A stretch of DNA of 64,000 nucleotides from Amycolatopsis alkalitolerans (GCF_006152065.1 NZ_VDFW01000018.1:62001-126000); one strand, 5' to 3'. Positions 1 through 8,280 are shown, counted from the stretch's first letter. The notes: a model not told the origin generated them from the sequence alone. Numbers and translations are program-made.

Positions 1-2292
1 CGTTCTGGTCTTGTCGCCGGATGCCATGGGGCCGATCCGCCGGTTCGCCTGCAGGAGCTCGACGCGGACCATGTCGGCCACCAGCTCCGAGTCGGCTGCC
101 GCCGGCTCGTCCGCGGTGTGCTCCAGCCACAGCAGGAACGCGTGCACGTTGAGCGCCACCTCCCGCCCGGTCACGGAGCTGGTCAGGCGCGCTCGACCGG
201 TCGTGAGGTCGACGTTTTCCCGCCAGCCCGGGGGCACCCGCACACGCAGATCGGTCCCCGCGGCTAGGGGGACGGCGTGTTTTCGGCGATCGGCGAGGAA
301 ACCGAACGTCCAAAGCGTGCAGAGTACGTCCACAATCGTGTTGTCCGAGTTGTCGAACTGCCATCCCGTGTCCAGTTCGGACACGAGCCGTACCCATCGC
401 CGCGGCAACCGGAGGATGCTGTCGGCTCCAGCGGCGTAGAGCCCCACCCCACCGTCCGCCGACACGCGCCAGGTCACGCCCTCGGCCAGCCGTAGCGAGG
501 TTCCGCGAACAGGGGCGAACGCCGCCGGGTGCGCGGTCGGACGTCCGGGCGGAACCCCGGTGCGGTGGACGCAACGCAGGAACGCGTACTCCTCGGACTC
601 GCCGACGAGACCGCGGTGTTGCAGAGGCGCCGAGCGGCCGGTGTCGGGCAGGGCGTCGGCCGCGGCGGCGAGCCGCGCGGCCTCGGCGCCGGCCAAACCG
701 GCATCTGTGAGGTAGTCCACACTCAGCGCAAGGTCTTCGTGCGGGCCGGGGTGGAGCACGGTCAGCCCGTACTGCTCCGGGTGCAGGCCGACCGGGGAGA
801 GCAAGTCGAGGATGAACGGGCCGTTCACGCTCGTCGAATACGGCAAGGCGAATTCCTCCGTCGAGCGGCGCAGCACCCGTTCCACGAATTCGGGTGTGCG
901 GCGGGCCTCTTCCTCCGTTTCGCCGGGAAAACCGGTGATGCAGAACAGGTGCACGGGAACACCCGCGCCCAGCAACGCCTCGATGTTCGCCTCGACGTGC
1001 TCGACCTTCGTGCCTTTGCGCATCAGGTCGAGCACTCGCTGGTTGTAGGACTCCAGGCCCAGGTCCAGCCGACGGCAACCGGACGCGTGCAGCTGCGCGG
1101 CAAGCTTGTCGTCCAGCCCCGCGGAGAACCGGGTCTCGCCGTACCAGTGCAAGCCGGCGTCCCGGCGCACCAGCTCGGCGCTGACTTCGCGCAGGGTCCG
1201 CTGGGTCATGATCTCGTCGACGAACATGAACGACGTCGTACTGTGCCGCTGCGCCAAGTACAGCATCTCCTCGGCGACGGTGGCGGCGTCCCGATGGCGG
1301 TAGCGATTGCTGGCGAACGGGATGGAGCAGAACGCACAGTCCCAGGCGCAGCTGCGGGAGGCGAGCACGGGCAAGACCGGCCCGGGAGCGAGGTAGGAGC
1401 CGAGATCGTAGTCGTCGAAGTCGGGGGCGGGCAGGGTGGCGAGGGAGACGTCGCGGGCCGGGGCGAAGCTCAGTTGTCCGTCAGGGGCCAGGGTGCTTCG
1501 GCCGGGGACGGGACGGGTACTGCCTTCGAAGAGGTTTTCGCACAGGGCGACGATCGCGTCCTCGCCTTCGTACAGCACGAAGTCGTCGACGAGGTCGAAG
1601 AACGGATGCCGGGTACGCCACCGGCCGGCTACCCGGGTGATGTAGTTGCCACCCATCACGATCCGCAGGTCCGGCCGGTGCTCGCGAACCAAAGCGGCCA
1701 CGGTCATCGCCGGGATCAGCTGGGTGTCGGCGGAAACGGAGATACCGACCAAGCCCAGGCTCGGGTCGGCTAGCCGCGGTGGGAGCAGTTCCTCGAATGC
1801 CCACCGGTAGGGGTTGCGATCGGGGTCTCCGCTTGCGGTCAGCACCGACGCGCTGGATCGCTCACTGTAGTACTGGCGATTGGATCGCAGGTCGCAGTGG
1901 AAGCCCGCGAACGCGGCGGAATGGCACACCAGCGCGTTGCCGATGGTACGGGTCGCGGCTGCGAAAGCGGCGTGATCGTGCAGGCTCGCGGTGTCGTGGA
2001 CGGTGACCCACGCGTCTTCGATCCCGTCGCGCACCGAGGGTAGAAGCAGCCGGGCCTCGTCCACTGCCTCGGGGTCAAGGCCCAGGTCGTCGGCGCGATC
2101 GTAGCGGTCGGCGAGACCGGCCACCGTCTTCGCCGAAAGCATCCATCGCAAGTGGGTGGCGCTCAGGTCGAAGGCGGTGACCGGCCACCCGCGGTCGCGC
2201 AGCACGGTGGTCAACAGCGGCACCGCCAGGTGCGGCGCGTAGACGTTCCACAACGGTGGGTTCACCAGCAGCGTGCGTGGGCGACGTGCCAT
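1..2292 (-). CDS. B12-binding-type radical SAM enzyme, 3' end beyond window
   Basis: The frame is open for 764 codons from ATG at 2292 to the left edge, so the C-terminus is missing. The N-terminus (TLLVNPPLWNVYAPHLAVPLL) has the look of a cobalamin-binding Rossmann domain. A radical-SAM [4Fe-4S] motif, SCAWDCAFCS, gives Cys315, Cys319 and Cys322 in CxxxCxxC spacing and is followed by a typical radical SAM barrel (FMFVDEIMT, GCRRLDLGLES, ITGFPGET). A GCGGAGG ribosome site lies about 6 nt before the ATG. The gene is last of four same-strand genes after a PqqD-like carrier and a small peptide. B12-radical SAM enzymes commonly methylate unactivated carbons or rearrange peptides, so the likely job is modifying the peptide encoded at 2370-2525. 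Family assignment is firm; substrate is inference. Confidence 0.85.
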   Translation of the reverse strand, partial: MARRPRTLLVNPPLWNVYAPHLAVPLLTTVLRDRGWPVTAFDLSATHLRWMLSAKTVAGLADRYDRADDLGLDPEAVDEARLLLPSVRDGIEDAWVTVHDTASLHDHAAFAAATRTIGNALVCHSAAFAGFHCDLRSNRQYYSERSSASVLTASGDPDRNPYRWAFEELLPPRLADPSLGLVGISVSADTQLIPAMTVAALVREHRPDLRIVMGGNYITRVAGRWRTRHPFFDLVDDFVLYEGEDAIVALCENLFEGSTRPVPGRSTLAPDGQLSFAPARDVSLATLPAPDFDDYDLGSYLAPGPVLPVLASRSCAWDCAFCSIPFASNRYRHRDAATVAEEMLYLAQRHSTTSFMFVDEIMTQRTLREVSAELVRRDAGLHWYGETRFSAGLDDKLAAQLHASGCRRLDLGLESYNQRVLDLMRKGTKVEHVEANIEALLGAGVPVHLFCITGFPGETEEEARRTPEFVERVLRRSTEEFALPYSTSVNGPFILDLLSPVGLHPEQYGLTVLHPGPHEDLALSVDYLTDAGLAGAEAARLAAAADALPDTGRSAPLQHRGLVGESEEYAFLRCVHRTGVPPGRPTAHPAAFAPVRGTSLRLAEGVTWRVSADGGVGLYAAGADSILRLPRRWVRLVSELDTGWQFDNSDNTIVDVLCTLWTFGFLADRRKHAVPLAAGTDLRVRVPPGWRENVDLTTGRARLTSSVTGREVALNVHAFLLWLEHTADEPAAADSELVADMVRVELLQANRRIGPMASGDKTRT

Positions 2293-2331
2293 GGAAACCT
2301 CCGCGTGCCTGGAGAAGGAGGGGTCATCGGA

Positions 2332-2358
2332 CCCGGCGGGACGGGCGGCCACGCCGGG
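2332..2358 (-). promoter_or_regulatory. Hairpin between precursor peptide and B12-radical SAM gene
   Basis: Perfect 7-base arms CCCGGCG (2332-2338) and CGCCGGG (2352-2358) flank a 13-nt loop in the 77-nt gap between the peptide stop (2370) and the next start (2292). There is no T-tract, so it is more likely an mRNA-processing, stability or attenuation element that raises peptide message over enzyme message than a strong terminator. GC-rich DNA makes such stems common, hence modest confidence. Confidence 0.35.
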
Positions 2359-2369
2359 CACCTGTCGGC

Positions 2370-2525
2370 TCAGGACTCGTCCTCCAGCGCGGACATGTCC
2401 TTGGGCTCAGGGAACAACGCGTACTTGGAGGTCCGGACCTGGGGGTCCAGGGTGGATACCTCGGGACGCTCGTTGTCCTCGGCTGCGATCGCCTTGAGCT
2501 TTTCGATGTCGATACGGTTGCGCAT
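2370..2525 (-). CDS. Candidate RiPP precursor peptide, 51 aa
   Basis: A 51-residue, strongly charged peptide starting MRNRIDIEKLKAIAAEDNER. Its ATG overlaps the TAA stop of the PqqD-like gene (TAATG), so translation is coupled. The N-terminal half (IDIEKLKAIAAE) can form the amphipathic helix expected of a leader that docks to a PqqD-type recognition domain. The C-terminal half (KYALFPEPKDMSALEDES) is a plausible core with aromatic, Pro, Met and acidic residues and no Cys. It sits between the carrier and the B12-radical SAM gene, the usual place for a precursor. I do not recognise the peptide family, and the leader/core split is inference. It could also be a small structural protein. Confidence 0.7.
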   Translation of the reverse strand: MRNRIDIEKLKAIAAEDNERPEVSTLDPQVRTSKYALFPEPKDMSALEDES

Positions 2526-2857
2526 TAGTTCTTCACCTCCTCCCCGGCCGGAAGCATTCCGGCGGCGTTGCTCGTGTGGACAAGGCCCTTCCGCTCCAGG
2601 TCTTCGAGACAGTCCTTGGTGGAGGTGAGGACGTCGTCGCGATCGGGCATGATCTCGGCGATCGTCGCGGAAATCTCCTCGAGGCTCCGGTCTTCGCAGA
2701 GTTCGAGCACAAGCCATGAGTACGAGTTGAGCCAGTGGAGCGCGGGCTTGTCCGGGGTGTAGGCCATGACCGCATGCCACGGCTCGAACGGACGCAGCCG
2801 CAGTCGCGCGTTCTGCACATACACCGTCCGGTCCAGTGGTTCGACGGGCACGGTCAC
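2525..2857 (-). CDS. PqqD-like peptide carrier (RRE domain protein)
   Basis: A 110-residue protein from GTG at 2857, which overlaps the TGA of the upstream radical SAM gene (GTGA). The C-terminal 70 residues read as a PqqD fold: HWLNSYSWLVLELCEDRSLEEI, then a helix with TIAEIMPDRDDVLT and the closing DLERKGLVHTS. PqqD-type domains bind the leader of a ribosomal peptide and present it to a radical SAM enzyme. The N-terminal 40 residues (VQNARLRLRPFEPWHAV) are an additional beta-rich segment typical of stand-alone actinobacterial PqqD proteins. Tight coupling on both sides puts it in one operon with the SPASM protein and the precursor candidate. Confidence 0.85.
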   Translation of the reverse strand: MTVPVEPLDRTVYVQNARLRLRPFEPWHAVMAYTPDKPALHWLNSYSWLVLELCEDRSLEEISATIAEIMPDRDDVLTSTKDCLEDLERKGLVHTSNAAGMLPAGEEVKN

Positions 2858-3897
2858 ACTCCCGTCATGGTCTGCGGGGCGCCGAACGGGAGGTCGACGA
2901 TCCGGTCCGGCAGCCGGGTCAGGTCGGTGCCGTTGTTCATGTGCGTGCAGTACGGGTCCGGTGCGTCCCAGGCGCCCCCGAAGGCGTAGGAGGTGGATCG
3001 GCAGCCGCCGGAGCGGTTGCGGTCGTTGGCCGCGCATTCCGGGCAGGCGTCGGCTGCGCTGGCAGCGCGGACCTTCTTGTATGCCGGGTTGCGCCAAGTG
3101 TCCATAAAGGACACATCGCGGATGTTGCCGTAGTTGGCGAAGTCGCGCAGGTAGGGGCAACCGATGCTGTTCCCATAGGCGTCGACGGCGGCCATCTGCC
3201 AGCAGCAGTTGGGATCGTTGGGGTGCCAGGACTGCATGAGCTGCACGCCCGCCGGCACGGAGATCGCTTCGAGCGCGGCCATCTGACGGGGCAGCGGCAC
3301 GGATAGCTTCGTCCAGTTCTTGCGCGCCAGTCCGAGCGGGTAGAGGCGCAGCACACCGAGCTTCTCGGCGCCGGTCTCGGCCGTCAGGTCGGCCAGCATC
3401 TGCAGCTGGTCGACGTTGTAGCTGGTCAGGATGGTGGTGATGAACGTCGAGATCCCGGCCTCGACCAGATGCCGGACTCCCGCCACGGCGCGGTCGAAGG
3501 CGCCAGGCAAGCCGACGAGAGCGTCGTGTGTGGCGGCATCGCCGCCCTCGATGTCCACGCACACAACGCCGACGCTGGCCGCCTTGAGCGCGCGAGCCAC
3601 TTCGGCGGTCACCAGCGTGCCGTTGGTGCGGATCATCGTGAAGGCGTTGGGGGTGGCGTACTCGACCATGTCGAGGAAGTCCTCGCGCAGGAAGGGCTCA
3701 CCGCCCTCGAAGAACACGCTGATGACGTTCTGGCCGAACATCTCTTGCATGGAGCGGGTGATCTCGTCGAACGTCAGCTCGACCCCGGTCGGATCGCACA
3801 CGTCGTACGCCATTTCGCTGTCGAGGTTGGTGCGCTTGGTGGGCTGCACCCAGAAGCTAAATGGCGCGGGCATTTGAATTACCACAACAACCCCCAT
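2854..3897 (-). CDS. Radical-SAM/SPASM protein with degenerate cluster motif
   Basis: A 347-residue protein with the architecture of a SPASM-type peptide maturase. At the cluster site it reads KRTNLDSEMAYD, so the three expected cysteines are Thr23, Ser27 and Ala30. The SAM-contacting EGGEP (residues 64-68) is kept, and the C-terminal SPASM region is intact with about ten cysteines (NCCWQMA, GCPYLRDF, CPECAAND, GGCRSTSY, PDPYC). It therefore cannot bind the canonical radical-SAM [4Fe-4S] cluster but may bind auxiliary clusters. It is first in the operon and overlaps the PqqD-like gene by 4 nt. The start could instead be ATG at 3873 (MPAPFSFW); neither has a clear ribosome site. Possible roles are a pseudoenzyme scaffold or a partner of the B12 enzyme. 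Confidence 0.85.
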   Translation of the reverse strand: MGVVVVIQMPAPFSFWVQPTKRTNLDSEMAYDVCDPTGVELTFDEITRSMQEMFGQNVISVFFEGGEPFLREDFLDMVEYATPNAFTMIRTNGTLVTAEVARALKAASVGVVCVDIEGGDAATHDALVGLPGAFDRAVAGVRHLVEAGISTFITTILTSYNVDQLQMLADLTAETGAEKLGVLRLYPLGLARKNWTKLSVPLPRQMAALEAISVPAGVQLMQSWHPNDPNCCWQMAAVDAYGNSIGCPYLRDFANYGNIRDVSFMDTWRNPAYKKVRAASAADACPECAANDRNRSGGCRSTSYAFGGAWDAPDPYCTHMNNGTDLTRLPDRIVDLPFGAPQTMTGV

Positions 3898-3898
3898 T

Positions 3899-3928
3899 TG
3901 TAGATGCCGCGATCTTTCCCCCTGTCAA
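3899..3928 (-). promoter_or_regulatory. Possible promoter of the peptide-modification operon
   Basis: A perfect TTGACA (3928-3923) lies just upstream of the SPASM gene in the divergent 164-nt intergenic region. The matching -10 is weak (ATCTAC or TCTACA at 17-18 nt spacing). If used, it fits translation from ATG 3873 better than from 3897. Confidence 0.3.
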
Positions 3929-4061
3929 GCGAACTCTTCGAGTTCCGCTGAATCCCCCGAACATGCCCCAGTGCGATTGACGCTACCTGATAAGCTGGCC
4001 GCCATCAAGCGTCTTATCGAGGTAGAGAAGAAACGAACTGCGCCCACGGCGCCCAGGGGGA

Positions 4062-4616
4062 ATGGTGTCACTGAACGTGATGTTGTCGGGCAGTCAACAG
4101 GTTCGTCCGCTGGAGTCCGACGACGGGCCCGCGTTGCAGGATCTGCTGGAAAGGTGCGACGACTACTCCCGCTTGAGCTTCGGAATTCCCACGGGTTCGG
4201 CGGATGCGCAGAGTCAATTCCTGGAAGGGCTACAGTACGTTCCTGAGGAGTGCAAGCACCTGTTGGGGTGTTATTCCGGCGATCGAATGGTTGCTGCCGT
4301 GGACCTGCTGGAGCAGTACCCGGAACACGGGACCGCCGTTCTGGGAATGGTGGTCGTGGAACCCGAGTCGCGCGGTCGAGGGCTTGGCACCGGCATTCTG
4401 CTCGGGCTGAGTGCGGAGCTGGCTGGGCGGGGCATCGGGCGGCTGCGGGTCGACTGCCACGTCGCCGAGAACACCGAGGCGGTGAGGTGGCTGGAACGTC
4501 TGGGTTTCGAAGAGTTGTCCCGCGCCGAGATCACCGTCGCCGCGGGGCAGACCCGCACCAGGGTGCTGTGGATGGCCGAACTTCCCTTGCGCATCAAGGA
4601 GGACACGGGCTCGTGA
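4062..4616 (+). CDS. GNAT-family N-acetyltransferase
   Basis: A 184-residue single-domain acetyltransferase. The acetyl-CoA pyrophosphate-binding loop reads PESRGRGLGTGIL, preceded by the core strand TAVLGMVVVE and followed by a motif-B-like NTEAVRWLERLGF. The AGGGGG ribosome site at 4055-4060 is too close to ATG 4062 and better spaced for GTG 4065, which would shorten the protein by one residue. It diverges from the radical SAM operon and overlaps the following methyltransferase, which suggests it tailors the same product or confers self-resistance; that is inference. Confidence 0.85.
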   Translation: MVSLNVMLSGSQQVRPLESDDGPALQDLLERCDDYSRLSFGIPTGSADAQSQFLEGLQYVPEECKHLLGCYSGDRMVAAVDLLEQYPEHGTAVLGMVVVEPESRGRGLGTGILLGLSAELAGRGIGRLRVDCHVAENTEAVRWLERLGFEELSRAEITVAAGQTRTRVLWMAELPLRIKEDTGS

Positions 4617-5497
4617 CCGTCAGATCCGACTACAACCGTGCCGGGGCACCGGCGGCAGCCCCCGTCCCGCCGCTGGACCGTCTGCTCCGCTTGCCCGGTG
4701 TCGCCGCCACGGTCGAGCCGTACTACTTCGACTCACCGCTGTTCGACGACTACGAACGCGACGTCGAGCGCCGGACTGGCGAGACCGAGTGGGACCTCGC
4801 CGGCCTCGCCCTGGCGATCGGCGACGGCGCTCGGGTACTTGAGGTTGGCTGCGGGATGGGGCGTGCATTGGTCCACTTGGCGACCAACACTAAAGCCGCC
4901 AGCCTGGTCGGGATCGACACCTCCGAACCCGCGTTGCAACGCGCCCGTGCCCGGGCCGACGCGGCCGGGGTTGATCGAGTGGAATTCGTGGCGGGTGACT
5001 TCCTCGCCTACGATCCGGGTGTCACGTTCGACGCGGTGCTCCTCGCCGACTGCACTCTGAATGGCTTCACCGACGAAGACGTCGTGGTAACCCTGCTCGC
5101 GCACGTCCGGTCCCTTCTCTCCCTGGGAGGCCGCGTCGCGGTGAGCATCTTCGACGACGGCGCACCGTCGGCGATGACCCACCTCGATGGTCGCGTGGTC
5201 GTGGACTCCTTCACCGATCGCGACGACGTCAACCACCTCATCATCTGGTCGATGCGTTTCGACTCCACCACCGCGCTCCTGCACCGCACGGCAGCAGTGC
5301 CGAAAGCAGTGTCGACACCAGGCGATCCGGTCCCTTGCGTCGTGTCGGACATGAACGACCGCGTCTGGACACCGTCGGCCCTTTCCCCGCTGTTCGCGGC
5401 GGCAGGGCTATCAGTCGTCGGCAAAGAGCCAGCCGCGCTCGACTCTGGCGCGGCCAGCGGTGCCCCCATGACAACCCTCCTCCTCAGCGTGGCATAG
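4613..5497 (+). CDS. SAM-dependent class I methyltransferase
   Basis: A 294-residue protein starting at GTG 4613 inside the GTGA overlap with the acetyltransferase gene. Motif I is VLEVGCGMGR (residues 75-84), followed by LVGIDTSEPAL (motif post-I, acidic ribose ligand) and VEFVAGDFLAY (motif II region). The N-terminal 60 residues (PYYFDSPLFDDYERDVE) resemble the cap of small-molecule or peptide methyltransferases. Translational coupling with the GNAT gene and divergence from the radical SAM operon suggest a tailoring role on the peptide product or a derivative. Substrate unknown. Confidence 0.85.
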   Translation: MTVRSDYNRAGAPAAAPVPPLDRLLRLPGVAATVEPYYFDSPLFDDYERDVERRTGETEWDLAGLALAIGDGARVLEVGCGMGRALVHLATNTKAASLVGIDTSEPALQRARARADAAGVDRVEFVAGDFLAYDPGVTFDAVLLADCTLNGFTDEDVVVTLLAHVRSLLSLGGRVAVSIFDDGAPSAMTHLDGRVVVDSFTDRDDVNHLIIWSMRFDSTTALLHRTAAVPKAVSTPGDPVPCVVSDMNDRVWTPSALSPLFAAAGLSVVGKEPAALDSGAASGAPMTTLLLSVA

Positions 5498-5561
5498 GCG
5501 CCAGAACCGTCGTGCATCCTGGAAGGGCGCTGGCGCTGGAAGGTCTCCGGGGCTGCTGTGC

Positions 5562-6221
5562 TCAGTCACGCGCTCGACGTGCTCGCTGACGCGCCAATCG
5601 ATCACGCCTGCCGAACCGGCGTGTGGTCGACCGTTCCGGACGCTGCGAGGTCGCTGTACTCGTTTGCCGGCGCGCTGCCGGGCCCGCGTTGTCCCCGGAT
5701 GCTTCCGGTACTGACCCTTCGATACTCGGTCGTTCGTCAGCGAACAGGGCCTGTGCCAGCTTCGTGTCGTCAGGCGTTGCTTCGGTCGGCCGATTGGCAG
5801 TGCGCTGGGCTCGCAGTAGCTCCGGGCCGGCCTCGGCCCAGCCCTTCAGCAGCAGTGGGCTGACGACATCGAACGCAGCTTTGCCGTACTGACCGGCTAT
5901 GAGTGGGTCGGCCACGTCCAATGCGAGGGTCACCGTTCTGCGAAGATCAGCAGTCGTCGGGCTGGCCATAGTTGCACTGGCGTCGCCCACGCGAGGGTCG
6001 AGTGTCGACGGCCGAGGAGGAGCCCGAGGACCGAGAGGTCGACAGCGGGTGCGATGAGTGGAGCGACCCAGGCAGGTATGCCGAGCCGGAGCGCGAGATT
6101 GAGACGTCATTGGGTTTTCGGCGAAGCCGAAGAGGAAAGGTGAGTCCGACCCCCTGATCACGGTGACGGTCTGCACGACAGAGGGCCCCATCCGAACCTG
6201 ATCGAGTCGGCATAGCTGCAC
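5562..6221 (-). pseudogene. Frameshifted DUF2637 (SpdB-like transfer) gene
   Basis: Read across frames, the minus strand encodes a DUF2637-type membrane protein: GLTF then LFGFAENPMTS, then LNLALRLGIPAWVAPLIAPA and VDLSVLGLLLGRRHS, then ARRLLIFA and TVTLALDVADPLIAGQYGKA. The pieces lie in different frames with breaks near 6135, 6100 and 5938. Only the last part, from about 5960 to 5562, is one open frame, and it ends in a basic, low-complexity tail. DUF2637/SpdB proteins belong to conjugative plasmids and integrative elements of actinomycetes. At least three frame changes make genuine decay far more likely than sequence error. Confidence 0.7.
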
Positions 6222-6227
6222 GACGGG

Positions 6228-6872
6228 TCATCGGGCACCACCTGTTTCGGCGCGCGGACGTCCGTGGGTGTCTCGGGTGGGGATGCCGCGTTCGCGCAGC
6301 TTGTTCAGGACGGTGGTGTGGTTGACGCCCAGGTGGTCGCCGACTCGTGCCAGGGACCAGCCGAGGTTGTAGAGGTGGATGGCATCGTCGACCTGGTCCG
6401 GGGAGAGGCCACGGCGGCGCATCGGCACGCCGTGCCGGTGGAGGATGCTGCTGACCGTTCGCCGTTCGATGCCGAACCGGTCACCGAGTTCGTACACCGT
6501 CGCGCCGGACCGGTACTCGGCGATCAGCTGCTCGACTTGATCGGCGCCAAGTTGCCGGGCCCGGTCGGGTCGGTCCCGCTTGATCGACGGCGGCTCGGGT
6601 GCATCGAGGCTGGGAAGCTTCTCACGGAGCTCTTCCAGGGCTTTGACCTGGTCTTTCGGGTTGTAATAAGCTCCCCCAAGGTCCACCAGAAGGGTACACA
6701 GGAAGACCCTAGATGACCTGTGACCTGCGAAGATGAACGGTTTCGGGTCTTCCTGTGAAGACGCTCGAGTTTTGCGCTCATGCGAACACTGTCGTCTCTT
6801 CGCGTCGTCATCGCGGCGGTTTTCCACAGCCGGATTTCGAAGTGCCTCGACACCTGTCGCCCGGGGCTGCAC
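6228..6872 (-). CDS. Resolvase-type helix-turn-helix protein
   Basis: A frame of 214 codons whose C-terminal 120 residues hold two tandem resolvase/Hin-like helix-turn-helix units: [20 protein letters not shown] with [20 protein letters not shown], and [20 protein letters not shown] with [18 protein letters not shown]. The segment [19 protein letters not shown] before them resembles the linker after a serine-recombinase catalytic domain, but no catalytic domain is present. The first 65 residues look non-coding, so the true start may be internal or this may be the stump of a larger recombinase. Neighbouring transfer-gene decay supports a mobile-element origin. Confidence 0.55.
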   Translation of the reverse strand: MQPRATGVEALRNPAVENRRDDDAKRRQCSHERKTRASSQEDPKPFIFAGHRSSRVFLCTLLVDLGGAYYNPKDQVKALEELREKLPSLDAPEPPSIKRDRPDRARQLGADQVEQLIAEYRSGATVYELGDRFGIERRTVSSILHRHGVPMRRRGLSPDQVDDAIHLYNLGWSLARVGDHLGVNHTTVLNKLRERGIPTRDTHGRPRAETGGAR

Positions 6873-6976
6873 AGGTCATCGGGTAGTGACGGCTGTCGAT
6901 CGCGCCCAGCTGGCTTGGGCGCGGCGGACAGCGCTACGCGAGGGTTGGCTGCGCGAGGAATCTGACGTGGTTGTCG

Positions 6977-7660
6977 CTATCGGGTCGCCCGCATCCATAG
7001 CACCACGTCCAGGCATCGCAGCAGGCTGATGTCCGCGATCCCGCTCACCTCGTCGCGCAGTTCGCTGAGGGCTTTCGGTCGTTTCGGGTTGTCGTGGAGC
7101 CAGGTCCACAGGCAGGCCCAGCTGTCCTTTGGTCGCTGGAGCAACGTGGCGACCTCGTTGTCGTAGACCGGCAGCAGGTGCGGCCGTTTGCGAGCCGATA
7201 GCTTGTGGGCCATTACCCAGCGCTGTTTCCCGCCGCAGCGACAGAGCAGCGTCCAGAGCTCGAATGCCGGTGATCCGGCGGCGTAGTGCTCCCAGGGCGC
7301 CTGGTGCATCGCCAGGTCGGTGGGGAGCTGAGTCAGCAGCTTGGTGATCCGGTCGGCATAGGTCTCGGTGACGTCGATCGTGACTGCGGGCAGCCGGTCG
7401 GTGATGCTCAAGAAGGTCAACGCCAGCACGTCGGCAGGCGTTATCACGTCCCGGACCGCGGCTGTGTCACCGCCGCCGGCCAGTCGCTCGAATCTTCGCC
7501 CGCTGTACAGCGCTTCGGCTGGACCGTCGTCGCGGAAGTATTGCCGCATGTCGGCGAGCGACTGTTCGCGCCAGTCGCCAACGACGCAGCGGTCGAGGAG
7601 CTGGTGCTGCGATACATAGTCGGCGGCGATCGGTGTGCTGGCGGGCGGCGTGATCGACAC
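6977..7660 (-). CDS. DUF6308 family protein
   Basis: A 227-residue protein from GTG 7660, chosen because AAGGAG (7675-7670) lies 9 nt upstream; the longer open frame to 7942 lacks coding character. Recognisable stretches are YSGRRFERLAGGGD, ITPADVLALTFLS, WTLLCRCGGKQRWVMAHKL and KRPHLLPVYDNEV, which match the actinobacterial DUF6308 family as I know it. Function is unknown. It lies within the accessory segment between the HTH protein and the type VII secretion genes. Confidence 0.7.
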   Translation of the reverse strand: MSITPPASTPIAADYVSQHQLLDRCVVGDWREQSLADMRQYFRDDGPAEALYSGRRFERLAGGGDTAAVRDVITPADVLALTFLSITDRLPAVTIDVTETYADRITKLLTQLPTDLAMHQAPWEHYAAGSPAFELWTLLCRCGGKQRWVMAHKLSARKRPHLLPVYDNEVATLLQRPKDSWACLWTWLHDNPKRPKALSELRDEVSGIADISLLRCLDVVLWMRATR

Positions 7661-7959
7661 GGTGGTTGGCTCCTTCGGCGGGTTGATGTTGGCGTCGTGG
7701 CTGGTGCGACGGAACGTATGAGCACGGCGCGACGTCTCTAGGCGCTCGGCTGGCTGCCAGCAACCCCGATGCTCATACTGCTGGTCCATTCGAGTGGTAG
7801 TCGCGGGTCTCGGATCGGCCGGCTCCTCGGTTTCGTACCGTGGTGGTGCCGCTACGCGGAGGGTTGGTATCGGCAGCCAAGGTGGCCTGAAGTTGATCCT
7901 GCAGGGGTGGGCTTCGCGCACTGGTGCGGCTTGCACTGTCACCGAGCGGATGGAGCGTT

Positions 7960-8280
7960 ATGGACGGGCCTGGGTTTCGTGTCGATGTTGACAAGGTCGA
8001 CGAGGCCGCTACTGGTATCCGCCAGAGTGTCGATGACCAGCACAATTTCGAGCTGCGCGGGCTGTGCGGTGACAGCGAGCTGTACGGGCACGCCGGGGTG
8101 CACGACGCCCTGATGAACTGCTGCGTCCGGTGGAGCGACGGCCTCGACACGCTCACCAACGACGCTGGAGCGATCGCGGATGCCCTGGCGCGTGCGATCC
8201 GCGCCTACCGGGCCATCGACGGCGCGACGGCCCGCACCCTGAAGACCGACTCCGGTACGGGAGCGGTCGGCGGTGGCTGA
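7960..8280 (+). CDS. EspC-like type VII secretion-associated protein
   Basis: A small helical protein of 106 residues; ATG 7960 follows GGAG at 7952-7955. It has the two-helix layout of ESX/EspC proteins: a first helix VDKVDEAATGIRQSVDD, a central W-D-G turn (VRWSDGLDTL) and a C-terminal helix ending in ARAIRAYRAIDGATA, where YRAID resembles the YxxxD/E secretion signal. Its stop overlaps the start of the following toxin gene by 8 nt, so the pair is a secretion-partner/toxin operon. Proteins of this type usually dock to the N-terminal domain of the co-encoded toxin. Confidence 0.7.
   Translation: MDGPGFRVDVDKVDEAATGIRQSVDDQHNFELRGLCGDSELYGHAGVHDALMNCCVRWSDGLDTLTNDAGAIADALARAIRAYRAIDGATARTLKTDSGTGAVGGG

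Noticed and set aside
529-1773. Long plus-strand open frame opposite the B12-radical SAM gene
   Set aside because: It is antisense to a clear radical SAM coding frame and has no family-like sequence; GC-rich codon bias keeps the opposite strand open.
2370-2525. Mycofactocin-type precursor
   Set aside because: The peptide lacks the C-terminal Val-Tyr ending and the neighbours lack the mycofactocin set.
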